The notes under the pieces are model-generated. The model had not been told where the DNA came from and ran no database searches. It saw only the letters and a program-made list of their open reading frames with translations. From Marisediminicola senii (GTDB lineage: Bacteria; Actinomycetota; Actinomycetes; Actinomycetales; Microbacteriaceae), in the NCBI RefSeq assembly GCF_011057645.1, contig NZ_JAALGE010000022.1:1-43234 (forward strand): a stretch of DNA of 43,234 bases. The letters run 5' to 3'. The number at the start of each line of letters is the position of its first letter. Position 1 is the stretch's first letter. The position numbers and the translations under genes were made by a program. Shown here piece by piece: positions 37,000 to 43,234 of the stretch.

Positions 37000-37663
37000 C
37001 GCCACCCTCGTCTTCCTCGACGCCAACGTCCTCGCCAAACCGGTCACCCGCACTCTCTTCATGGTCGGAGGCATGCCGAGCGGCTTCCATGCGCTCTGGA
37101 GCGAAACTGCGGAGCAGGAAGCCGCTCGGCACCTACGTCCGCGCGCCGTCACACCCGCTGATGTTCGCCGCCGGTTCGAAATCCCACTCGGGCCGACCGG
37201 TGACATCGTGGGCCGGTTTGCATCGACCAAAGGCAACGACAGGCAGATCCTCGCCGACGCGGAGGCGGCTCGAGCGACATTCCTCGTCACCGAAGACGTG
37301 GACGATTTCGCTGAAGTCGACCTCATCAGCCTCGGCATATCGGCGGTGAACCCCGACTTGTTCCTCGCCGAGCGGCTGACCCGCGAGGCTTATGCACTCG
37401 TGATCGACCTGTTCGTCGAACGCCAAGTCGCGCCGCCGACCACCGCGGCCCAATTCCATAGCGCGGTAGCACGCCAGCACCCGCGGTTGTTCGCCGCGCA
37501 CGCCGATCTCCACAATGTCGGGCCTTCACCGAGCATCCACCGAGAGCCCTCGGTGATCTTCCGGGGCACACGGTGCCTGAGCTGCGAAACGATCGTGGCC
37601 CAGCTCGGCGAGCTGATTGACGGGCTCTGCGCGGACTGCCGCCGTGCTCGCGACCGCCCGTAG
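36986..37663 (+). CDS. PIN domain toxin-like RNase with C-terminal zinc ribbon
   Basis: The product has 225 residues from the GTG at 36986; an ATG at 36962 would extend it by eight residues. The PIN fold begins TLVFLDANVLAKPVTRTLF with the first acidic residue D12. Further acidic positions lie in GNDRQILADAEAARATFLVTEDVDDF. A helical middle part follows, and the C-terminus carries CLSC and CADC 18 residues apart, a four-cysteine zinc knuckle unusual for VapC. It probably cleaves RNA and is held by the upstream HTH protein. Pairing is inferred from overlap and order; the target is unknown. Confidence 0.78.
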   Translation: MTLGSATLVFLDANVLAKPVTRTLFMVGGMPSGFHALWSETAEQEAARHLRPRAVTPADVRRRFEIPLGPTGDIVGRFASTKGNDRQILADAEAARATFLVTEDVDDFAEVDLISLGISAVNPDLFLAERLTREAYALVIDLFVERQVAPPTTAAQFHSAVARQHPRLFAAHADLHNVGPSPSIHREPSVIFRGTRCLSCETIVAQLGELIDGLCADCRRARDRP

Positions 37664-37782
37664 CTCAGCGTCGCACCGTCGCGTGCAGCGGCCTGGGTCT
37701 CGTCGGAGGTTGCCTCGTCGAGACCCCAGAGGTCGAACTTGAGCTGCCCCGGCGAAGGCTTCCGAAGGTGCCGCTGCGCCAT
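37664..37782 (-). pseudogene. Possible truncated 5' end of a conjugation-operon gene
   Basis: On the minus strand an ATG at 37782, 25 bases behind the DUF4913 stop, opens MAQRHLRKPSPGQLKFDLWGLDEATSDETQAAARDGATL. This reads like a genuine N-terminus in element-type proteins (basic leader, FDLWGLDE). The frame then runs into the antisense of the PIN gene and becomes Arg/Ser-rich shadow sequence. I read it as the remnant of the next operon gene, cut when the PIN cassette or a deletion arrived. The parent gene is not identified; a relaxase or large DNA-processing protein would fit this position. Confidence 0.4.
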
Positions 37783-37807
37783 GCGTCACCGTGCCAAGCG
37801 CGACGGC

Positions 37808-38395
37808 CTAATGATCCACAGCGAGCTGCGCGTAGAACGCGTCCTCTGCTGCGCGACGCCGAGCGATGTCGTCACGGACGAACTGCACGAAGTCCTCGTC
37901 CCGGTTGGTGATCGCCGATTCCTCGACAGCCGGGGCGGGGTCTTCGCCGGGCCACGCGGCCAGCCTCGTTGGCCGGTCGCTGTCGAGGCGGGTGCCGCAG
38001 GCGGCAACCCAGTCGTGCAGTCGTTGTTTGGCGTCAGCGAAGTCGCGGTGCCAGCCGATCGGGGCCGAACCGTGCTGCTTCGACTCGTACGCGCTCAGCC
38101 AGTGTTGGCGCAACGCCGACAGCTCCCAGATGAGTTCGGAATGCCGATGCCACAGCGGTGGGATGACGCCCACGCTGAGTCCGTAGGTGTGCCGCAGCCA
38201 GTTGATCCAGGCGTTCAGCTCCAGCCATTCGACCTGTGCCTCCTCGGCGGTGAGCAGGTTCCAGTTGATTGGTCGCGGGGGCTCCGGGGTGTGAGCATCG
38301 TCTTCGCCGGGTGTGGGCATCGGCTCGGGTTCATCGGCCGGCGGCGGCTCGAAGTCGAAGCCGGGGATGGCGAGCGTGTTGTCGTCGAGTGGCAT
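37808..38395 (-). CDS. DUF4913 domain-containing protein
   Basis: The product has 195 residues. A Pro/Glu/Asp-rich leader is followed by the DUF4913 core PINWNLLTAEEAQVEWLELNAWINWLRHTYGLSVGVIPPLWHRHSELIWELSALRQHWLSAY, then HRDFADAKQRLHDW. The family is typical of actinobacterial plasmids and integrative elements, where it lies among transfer genes. The function is unknown. It ends the intact part of the leftward operon, 9 bases after ssb. Confidence 0.85.
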   Translation of the reverse strand: MPLDDNTLAIPGFDFEPPPADEPEPMPTPGEDDAHTPEPPRPINWNLLTAEEAQVEWLELNAWINWLRHTYGLSVGVIPPLWHRHSELIWELSALRQHWLSAYESKQHGSAPIGWHRDFADAKQRLHDWVAACGTRLDSDRPTRLAAWPGEDPAPAVEESAITNRDEDFVQFVRDDIARRRAAEDAFYAQLAVDH

Positions 38396-38404
38396 CGCCG
38401 GGCC

Positions 38405-38839
38405 TCACAGCGTGATCGGGCGGCTCGGCCTCGCCGCCGCCGCGGCGTCCGGGGCGGTTTGCTCGATCCCCGCGCCCTGACCGCGGCTGCGGTCGACGAC
38501 GTAGATCGACCGGGCCGCATCGTGTCCGAGGCGCTTGGCGACGAACTCCTCACCGGTTATGGTTTGTCCATCGCGCTCGTAGCTGTATGGGTGCACGTAG
38601 CCCTCGGCGACGAAGTTGTCACCCTTGGCGAGCTGCGCGAATGCCCGCTCTGCACTCCGGCGGTACATCACGAGGTCGTGAAACGTTGTCTCCTGCTGCG
38701 TGAAGCTGCCATCGGGGTTGCGCTCGAAATGCTCTTGGCCGATACGCACGTGCAGACGCGCTTCGCCGTTGGCATTGAACGAGAGTTGCGGATCAGTGGC
38801 GATGAATCCCGAGAGGGATTGTTGGGTGTGGATCGCCAT
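38405..38839 (-). CDS. ssb: Single-stranded DNA-binding protein of the element
   Basis: The product has 144 residues with AAGGAG before the ATG. The OB fold is recognisable: QQSLSGFIATDPQLSFNANGEARLHVRIGQEHFERNPDGSF, FHDLVMYRRSAERAFAQLAKGDNFVAEGYVHPYSYERDG. The acidic C-terminal tail (DDDIPF type) that recruits repair proteins is absent; it ends AAARPSRPITL. This is therefore an element-borne SSB, probably coating transferred single-stranded DNA, not the chromosomal housekeeping SSB. Confidence 0.88.
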   Translation of the reverse strand: MAIHTQQSLSGFIATDPQLSFNANGEARLHVRIGQEHFERNPDGSFTQQETTFHDLVMYRRSAERAFAQLAKGDNFVAEGYVHPYSYERDGQTITGEEFVAKRLGHDAARSIYVVDRSRGQGAGIEQTAPDAAAAARPSRPITL

Positions 38840-38905
38840 CAGAGATGCTCCTTAGTCTGGTCAGGTGACCCAAATGGGTCTCGGCTTGCTAGACAGGTGC
38901 GCGCG

Positions 38906-40678
38906 TCATCCCCGGCGAAGCAGCCTCTCGACCCCAGCCCGCTGCGCGCTCAGATCGGCGGCGTCGGGGCGCGCAGTCCACTCGCGCATCCGGGTCACGA
39001 TGGGCGGAGCGGAGCGGAGCAGCACGAGCGCCGTGCCATACGGCAGGGTACGGATGACGTCGGGCGGCATGATCGGCACGCGCCGTGTCGAGCGCTGATT
39101 CGAGCGCAACCCGCGCTCGCCGATGGTCACGGAGTCGGTGATCTCATCACGGTCGCCGATGAGGGTGGAGAGATCCTGAAGGTCGCGGGAGCCGGATGCG
39201 CCGCCGAGCACGATCTTGGCGATGCTGGCATCCCAGATCGCTGTCGCCGCATTCTCACCCCAGCGTTCGCGCGCCTGGGCCATCGACTGCAAGACGGGCA
39301 TCACCGTCAGCCCGGTACCCCCGCCCTCGGCCATGAGTACTGGGAGCGACGGCAGGGGCGCGAGGTTACCGATCTCATCGAGCGCGAGCAGCACCGGCGG
39401 GTCGAGTCGTGCGCCGGGTGAGCGCGCGGCGAGACGGCGCGCGGTTTCCACGAGGTCTTCGACGAATGCGGCGACGAGTGCCGACGATGCACCAGCACCG
39501 GCACCCGTTGCCAGCAGGTAGAGCGTGCCCGAGTTGCGGAGAAATGCCTCGGGGTCGAACTGCTCGTCCTCGCTCGGACTGACTGCTTCGAGCACCCGCG
39601 GGTCGGCGAGCGCTGCCAGAGCCAACGAGACCCCCTGCCAAATCGAGTCGCGCGTACGCGGGTCGGACTGGAGCATCGCGTCGAGGGACTCCGCCCAGCC
39701 GGTCGCCGCACCGGAGGAGGCGGACAGGATGGCGACGGCATCCGCTGCCGCCGCGGGATCGAGCGTCCAGCGGAACAGCTCGGTGGGTGGTCTGCCGTCG
39801 AGGGCGGCCGCGTGCAGCAGTGCTTGAAGTGCGGTGCGGGTCTTGCCCTCCCAGAAGCCGCCGTTCTCCACAGCGGGGCCGGAGAGCCCGGTGCCCGCGG
39901 CGAGCCCGGTGGCACGGATCATCGCCGTGAGCGGCAGCTCGCACCCCCGCACCGGATTCCAACGCAGACCAGCAGGCACGCCCTGGGCGAGCCGCTGCGG
40001 GTCGAAGACGGCGACCGGTCCGTGCTGCGAGCGTGCGCGGAGCGTGGCAGTGAGGTTGTCGGGGCGCGTCGAGGTAGTCACGACCGCGCCGGGGGCATCG
40101 AGGATGCTGTTGATGACAATGTGCGTACCCTTGCCAGAACGTGGCGGCCCGATGAGCAGGATGGAGTCCTCCACCGAGGTCCAGACCCGCTTCCCGTGAG
40201 CGGTGCCGATCAGATAGCCGACGTCCATGGGTCGGGGCTTGTCGAGCGAGGGACGAAGGATGCCCGCGCGGGTGAGCAGCGCGCGATCCGAGGCGGAGCG
40301 CACGATGTCGCCGGTCTCGGCGATGCCGACGATCTTGTTCGGGTCGGCTTTCGAGCGACGACTCAGTTCGTGGACGAATCGCCAGAGAAACCATCCGGCG
40401 ACTCCGGCACCCGCGACCATCACACCGGCAGTCAGCCAGTAGGCCACGGGATGAAGGGTCTCCGAGCCGAGTGCCGAGCCGGGGTCGTCGGCGTGGAAGA
40501 CGACGCCGAACCCGGCCTCAAGGCCCGCCGTCGGCTGTGCCGCTCCCGTCAGGAACGCCGCCACGTTGCCCGCGAGCCGCAGTGTTCCGGCTAGCACCAT
40601 CGCACCGATCAGTGCGCCGAGCGCGAGGTTTGTCAGCTCGTCGCCGAACGAGCCCGATCGCGTCGACGCGCTGCTCAC
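38906..40678 (-). CDS. Type IV secretion coupling protein, TraG/VirD4-like
   Basis: The product has 590 residues with a GTG start overlapping the upstream stop (GTGA). Two membrane helices (about 18-47 and 79-102) precede a RecA-like motor: Walker A GPPRSGKGT at 177-185, Walker B PVLLALDEIGNLAPLPSLPVLMAEGGGTGL, and SMAQARERWGENAATAIWDASIAKIVLGG. It should link the DNA substrate to the secretion channel at the membrane and pump DNA. The C-terminus ends in the conserved-looking PDVIRTLPYGTALVLLRSAPPI segment. Confidence 0.92.
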   Translation of the reverse strand: MSSASTRSGSFGDELTNLALGALIGAMVLAGTLRLAGNVAAFLTGAAQPTAGLEAGFGVVFHADDPGSALGSETLHPVAYWLTAGVMVAGAGVAGWFLWRFVHELSRRSKADPNKIVGIAETGDIVRSASDRALLTRAGILRPSLDKPRPMDVGYLIGTAHGKRVWTSVEDSILLIGPPRSGKGTHIVINSILDAPGAVVTTSTRPDNLTATLRARSQHGPVAVFDPQRLAQGVPAGLRWNPVRGCELPLTAMIRATGLAAGTGLSGPAVENGGFWEGKTRTALQALLHAAALDGRPPTELFRWTLDPAAAADAVAILSASSGAATGWAESLDAMLQSDPRTRDSIWQGVSLALAALADPRVLEAVSPSEDEQFDPEAFLRNSGTLYLLATGAGAGASSALVAAFVEDLVETARRLAARSPGARLDPPVLLALDEIGNLAPLPSLPVLMAEGGGTGLTVMPVLQSMAQARERWGENAATAIWDASIAKIVLGGASGSRDLQDLSTLIGDRDEITDSVTIGERGLRSNQRSTRRVPIMPPDVIRTLPYGTALVLLRSAPPIVTRMREWTARPDAADLSAQRAGVERLLRRG

Positions 40679-41253
40679 GTCGGCTGCCCGACGATGCAGG
40701 TGCCCGACATGCGCCCGAGAAGGACAACCTCGCGGGTGGGGCTGAGGTCGAGTAGTCCCGGCTCGATCAGCGATCGGGCGGAGCCTTCGCTCTGCGCGTC
40801 AGTGTGGCGGATGATGATCGCCACCGCGACCTGCTCGCCGGGGATGAATCCCTCGTCGCCGTGCACGGCCAGCAAATGCGCAGATATGCCCGCGCTCGGT
40901 TCAGCCGTAACCGGCGCCGGTTCCTCGCCTGGCTCAGTCGCCAGGGTGCCCAGGATCGGCTGCGTCACGATGTCGGTGTAGACGCTGCCATCCTGCTCGT
41001 TGATGACCACGCGGACGGGCGAATGACGCTGCTCGATCACCTGGCTGATGACCTGCGCGAACGAGTGGCGCTGCCACAGCGGGGCGAAGGTCGGCGAGTC
41101 GAGCGGCTGCCCATCGACGGCGACGCTGAGCGTTGCATCCGGCTGGACGGTCATCACGATGATCGGAAGCACCGGGGGTACTTGTATGGGCCGCGCAGCC
41201 TCGGTCTCGCTGCTGGAGCTGGGCTTGCGTCGCTTCGTCAGTGTGCTGCTCAT
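40675..41253 (-). CDS. Conjugation-operon protein of unknown function, 192 residues
   Basis: Start and stop overlap both neighbours by 4 bp (ATGA and GTGA), so it is co-translated with the ATPase and the coupling protein. After a Lys/Arg/Ser-rich leader it has VPPVLPIIVMTVQPDATLSVAVDGQPLDSPTFAPLWQRHSFAQVISQVIEQRHSPVRVVINEQDGSVYTDIV, an alpha/beta pattern, and a second beta-rich half (VAVAIIIRHTDAQSEG, REVVLLGRMSGTCIVG). There is no signal peptide or membrane helix. I know no named family; genes like it lie in this position in actinobacterial transfer operons. Confidence 0.8.
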   Translation of the reverse strand: MSSTLTKRRKPSSSSETEAARPIQVPPVLPIIVMTVQPDATLSVAVDGQPLDSPTFAPLWQRHSFAQVISQVIEQRHSPVRVVINEQDGSVYTDIVTQPILGTLATEPGEEPAPVTAEPSAGISAHLLAVHGDEGFIPGEQVAVAIIIRHTDAQSEGSARSLIEPGLLDLSPTREVVLLGRMSGTCIVGQPT

Positions 41254-42743
41254 CGCACGCCTCCTGTCATCCGGCTGGTCGTGTCGAATGCCGCCAGCTC
41301 GGCGGGGTGGAGCTGGTGCTGCACGACGAAGCTTCTGTCCTTGATGCGCCAGAGCCCCTGTCCGGTGCCGAGCCCCGGGAGCAGCCCTTCCTCGGTGCCG
41401 GTCAACCCCAGCGCGCTCGCCGTTGCGCCGAGCTGGTCGGACTCCTGGCGGTAGATGATCCTGGTCTCCGCGTTGGCGAGCAGCGACGACGCGAGAGCGC
41501 GCATCGCAGAACCCTGATCGCCCACGTTGTCGAGGTCGCTGAGTTTGTGGAAGATCAGCATGTTGGCGATGCCGAAGTGCCTCGCCAACCGCCACTGTGC
41601 ATCCATTCGCCGAAGGAGCGCGGGGTGCGACATCAAGCGCCACGCCTCGTCATAGATCACCCATCGCTGCCCGCCTTGCGGGTCGAGCAGCGCCGACTCC
41701 ATCCATGCGGATGAGCAGGTCATCAGCACCGATACGAGGGTCGAGTTCTCGGCGACGCGCGAGAGATCGAGCGAGATCATCGGCAGGGACGGATCGAACT
41801 TCACCGTGCTCGGCCCGTCGAAGAGGCCCTGGAGGTCACCAGCGACGAGCCGCCGCAGCGCGTGACCGACGACACGACCGTCTTCGATGAGGCGGCCGTC
41901 GACATTGTTGTCGATGGCGGGCGCGAGGATGCGGTCGACGACCATCGGGAGGATCGGAACGTCGGACGATCGCACGGCGTCGGCGAGGGCGAGGTCGATC
42001 GCGGTGTGTTCCAGCGGTGTGAGCGGTCGATCGAGCACCGTCTCGGCGAGCGCGCCGATGAGGTCGCGACGCCTCGATGTGACTTGGCTCAGCCATTCGG
42101 TGTCGCTGAGCCCCGAGGGGCGGTGGCCTTCATCCAGCGGGTTGAGGCGGTTCGGCATACCGTGCCCGAGCACGATGGCCCGGCCGCCTACGGCTTCGGC
42201 GACGGCCGTGTGCTCACCCTTGGGATCTCCGGGCACGTAGACGCGGCGGCCGAATGGGATGCTGCGGGTGTAGAGGCTCTTCGCCAGCGACGACTTCCCG
42301 GAGCCCACGATCCCGGCGAGCACGATGTTCGGCGCGGTGATGGCGCCCCTGGCATAGAGCACCCACGGGTCGTAGACGAAGGATGCCCCGGAGTAGAGAT
42401 CTTGTCCGACGAAGACACCTTGTGATCCAAGTCCGCCCTCGGCGAGGAACGGGTACGCGCCCGCGAGAGTCGCACTCGTGTCCTGGTGGCGTGGGAGGTG
42501 GAACTTGCCCGGCGTGCGCAAAGCGGCGGGGCGGGCCTCGCCCGCGCTCGGCAGGTAAGTCGTCGCGCGTTGCGCATCGCGCTCGGCTTCCCACTCGGCC
42601 CGCGCCTGTGCCTGGTGCGCCTTGCGGTCGTCGGTAGCGATTTGCTGCGCAGCCTGTCGCCGTGCCCTTCGCACTGATCGACGCTCGTTCGCCGGGTCGA
42701 GCAGCACTGTCGTGTGGAGGCGCTCGCGCTCGTCGTCGTTCAC
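41250..42743 (-). CDS. VirB4/TraC-like conjugal transfer ATPase
   Basis: The product has 497 residues from the GTG at 42743, which overlaps the previous stop. A charged helical leader (1-75) precedes the motor domain: Walker A GIVGSGKSSLAK from 144, VPGDPKGEHTAVAEAVGGRAIVLG, RLNPLD, Walker B QRWVIYDEAWRLMS and the GIANMLIFHKLSDLDNVGDQGS arm. It lacks the long N-terminal channel-interaction half of classic VirB4, as in actinobacterial systems where a separate SCO6880-type protein precedes it. It likely energises pilus-less channel assembly or DNA transfer. Confidence 0.9.
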   Translation of the reverse strand: MNDDERERLHTTVLLDPANERRSVRRARRQAAQQIATDDRKAHQAQARAEWEAERDAQRATTYLPSAGEARPAALRTPGKFHLPRHQDTSATLAGAYPFLAEGGLGSQGVFVGQDLYSGASFVYDPWVLYARGAITAPNIVLAGIVGSGKSSLAKSLYTRSIPFGRRVYVPGDPKGEHTAVAEAVGGRAIVLGHGMPNRLNPLDEGHRPSGLSDTEWLSQVTSRRRDLIGALAETVLDRPLTPLEHTAIDLALADAVRSSDVPILPMVVDRILAPAIDNNVDGRLIEDGRVVGHALRRLVAGDLQGLFDGPSTVKFDPSLPMISLDLSRVAENSTLVSVLMTCSSAWMESALLDPQGGQRWVIYDEAWRLMSHPALLRRMDAQWRLARHFGIANMLIFHKLSDLDNVGDQGSAMRALASSLLANAETRIIYRQESDQLGATASALGLTGTEEGLLPGLGTGQGLWRIKDRSFVVQHQLHPAELAAFDTTSRMTGGVR

Positions 42744-43114
42744 AGCGACAGCCCCCGCCGTTTGGAGAGCGCACGATGTTCGAACCGGTCGCCGTCGCCG
42801 AGGAGAGCCCGCGGCGTTCGCTCGGGCGAGGTGCTTCGGCGCTCCGCAGCTGGTGCCCACGCGACGCGACCGGAATGCTGGGACGCCTGATCGACGGCCA
42901 GCTCGGCGCGACGCACAAGACTCGCCGCCCGCCGAAGCGCGTTCGCGGCGGCGAATGCCTCCTCTACGCCCGCCCAGTGGTCGCCGCTGTCGGTGTGCGC
43001 CCTGGACTCATCGCAGGTGTGCGCAGTGGCGACCTGCTCCAGCACTTGCACAAGCGACCGGAGACCGCCGAGCAGCTCGCCCATCACCGTGTACGTGTGC
43101 GCGGGATCGGTCAA
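42740..43114 (-). CDS. Small conjugation-operon protein of unknown function
   Basis: The product has 124 residues with a TTG start behind GGGG (an internal ATG gives MGELLGG). It is helical: TVMGELLGGLRSLVQVLEQVATAHTCDES, then HWAGVEEAFAAANALRRAASLVRRAELAVDQASQHSG, and a disordered basic C-terminus. It overlaps the ATPase start by GTGA, so it belongs to the operon. No family is recognised and there is no membrane helix. Confidence 0.65.
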   Translation of the reverse strand: MTDPAHTYTVMGELLGGLRSLVQVLEQVATAHTCDESRAHTDSGDHWAGVEEAFAAANALRRAASLVRRAELAVDQASQHSGRVAWAPAAERRSTSPERTPRALLGDGDRFEHRALSKRRGLSL

Positions 43115-43154
43115 GTCCCCGGTGGTGGTGTAGCGGTGTCCTTCGGTTTGGGGG

Positions 43155-43234
43155 TTAGGCGCTGAGTCCGAGGGCGGGTTCGGTGGTCACCTCGGTTCCG
43201 GTGTCGGGGACGAGGGTGAGGCGGGATCTGGCGA
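43155..43234 (-). CDS. C-terminal tail of an upstream conjugation gene, cut by window edge
   Basis: On the minus strand the frame ending at the TAA (43155-43157) is open to the window edge and reads ARSRLTLVPDTGTEVTTEPALGLSA. It lies 40 bp before the small protein gene and in the same direction, so it is probably the preceding operon gene. From the usual gene order a SCO6880-type membrane protein would be expected here, but the fragment is too short to tell. Confidence 0.5.
   Translation of the reverse strand, partial: ARSRLTLVPDTGTEVTTEPALGLSA

Larger units (their letters stand above)
34921..43234 (+). mobile_element. Integrative conjugative-type element at tRNA-Lys (left part; right end outside window)
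   Basis: The block runs tRNA-Lys, xis, tyrosine integrase, HTH/PIN pair, then a leftward operon with DUF4913, SSB, a TraG/VirD4-like coupling protein, a VirB4/TraC-like ATPase and accessory genes. This is the make-up of an actinobacterial ICE with a type IV secretion system. No second copy of the tRNA 3' end is seen up to 43234, so attR is beyond the window. No relaxase is visible. The exact left boundary within the tRNA 3' end is inferred. Confidence 0.8.

Noticed and set aside
37390-37663. Continuation of the truncated minus-strand gene through the PIN gene
   Set aside because: The plus strand there encodes a clear PIN domain and zinc knuckle, while the minus frame becomes Arg/Ser-rich without motifs.
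34921-43234. A second tRNA 3'-end copy (attR) inside the window
   Set aside because: No repeat of the T-arm/acceptor sequence was found by reading to the end, so the right boundary must be outside.

Overview
The window is a stretch of a high-GC actinobacterial chromosome, most likely from the family Microbacteriaceae. This is inferred from the very strong G/C third-position bias, the frequent GTG starts, the WhiB, MtrAB-LpqB and DUF3499 families, and a SecA that begins with an [13 protein letters not shown]-type N-terminus. From about 4.9 to 33.6 kb many genes correspond to one Mycobacterium tuberculosis neighbourhood (Rv3259, Rv3258c, manB/Rv3257c, sahH/Rv3248c, mtrA/Rv3246c, mtrB, lpqB, Rv3242c comF, Rv3241c hpf, secA1/Rv3240c, Rv3235, pdtaS/Rv3220c, whiB1/Rv3219). 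The backbone is therefore a conserved actinobacterial core region.

Layout. 0-4.8 kb: the 3' part of a large membrane glycosyltransferase and a coupled DUF5719 protein, both probably cell-envelope proteins. 4.9-9.2 kb: a degenerate metallopeptidase-family protein, DUF3499, manB (sugar-phosphate mutase) and ahcY (SAH recycling), with two copies of a 77-bp intergenic repeat in front of ahcY. 9.3-18.1 kb: a PhzF-like isomerase, a third 77-bp repeat, and then an envelope-associated block of RDD and SpoIIM-like membrane proteins (divergent starts 17 bp apart), DUF58, MoxR ATPase, DUF4350, DUF4129 and a GDPD-type membrane protein. 18.3-24.2 kb: mtrA-mtrB-lpqB-comF-hpf. 24.3-27.2 kb: secA with a perfect 20-bp hairpin behind it. 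27.3-34.7 kb: an Rv3235-like protein, an unknown gene flanked by DnaA-box-like sites, an HTH protein, a SAF-domain protein coupled to a CpaE-like ATPase with an altered P-loop, a LON-substrate-binding-domain protein, the PdtaS sensor kinase, a WhiB1-type protein, a small membrane protein and a Bcp peroxiredoxin.

34.8-43.2 kb: a tRNA-Lys(CTT) gene marks the left boundary of an integrative element that runs off the right edge. It carries an excisionase, a tyrosine integrase, an HTH/PIN toxin-antitoxin pair behind a well-defined promoter/operator, and a leftward-reading conjugation operon (DUF4913, SSB, TraG/VirD4-type coupling protein, an unknown protein, a VirB4/TraC-like ATPase, a small protein, and the tail of another gene). 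What looks like the first ~40 codons of a further operon gene lies next to DUF4913 and appears cut off where the PIN gene ends.

The least explained signals are four: the three 77-bp palindromic-ended elements of identical length; 15-bp tandem repeats at four separate loci, one of which gives MtrB a pentapeptide-repeat-like cytoplasmic leader; the apparently leaderless RDD/SpoIIM divergent pair; and the truncated conjugation gene at the toxin-antitoxin junction. No rRNA and no CRISPR array were seen. The only gene-free stretch above 300 bases is 7063-7475, which holds the repeats.
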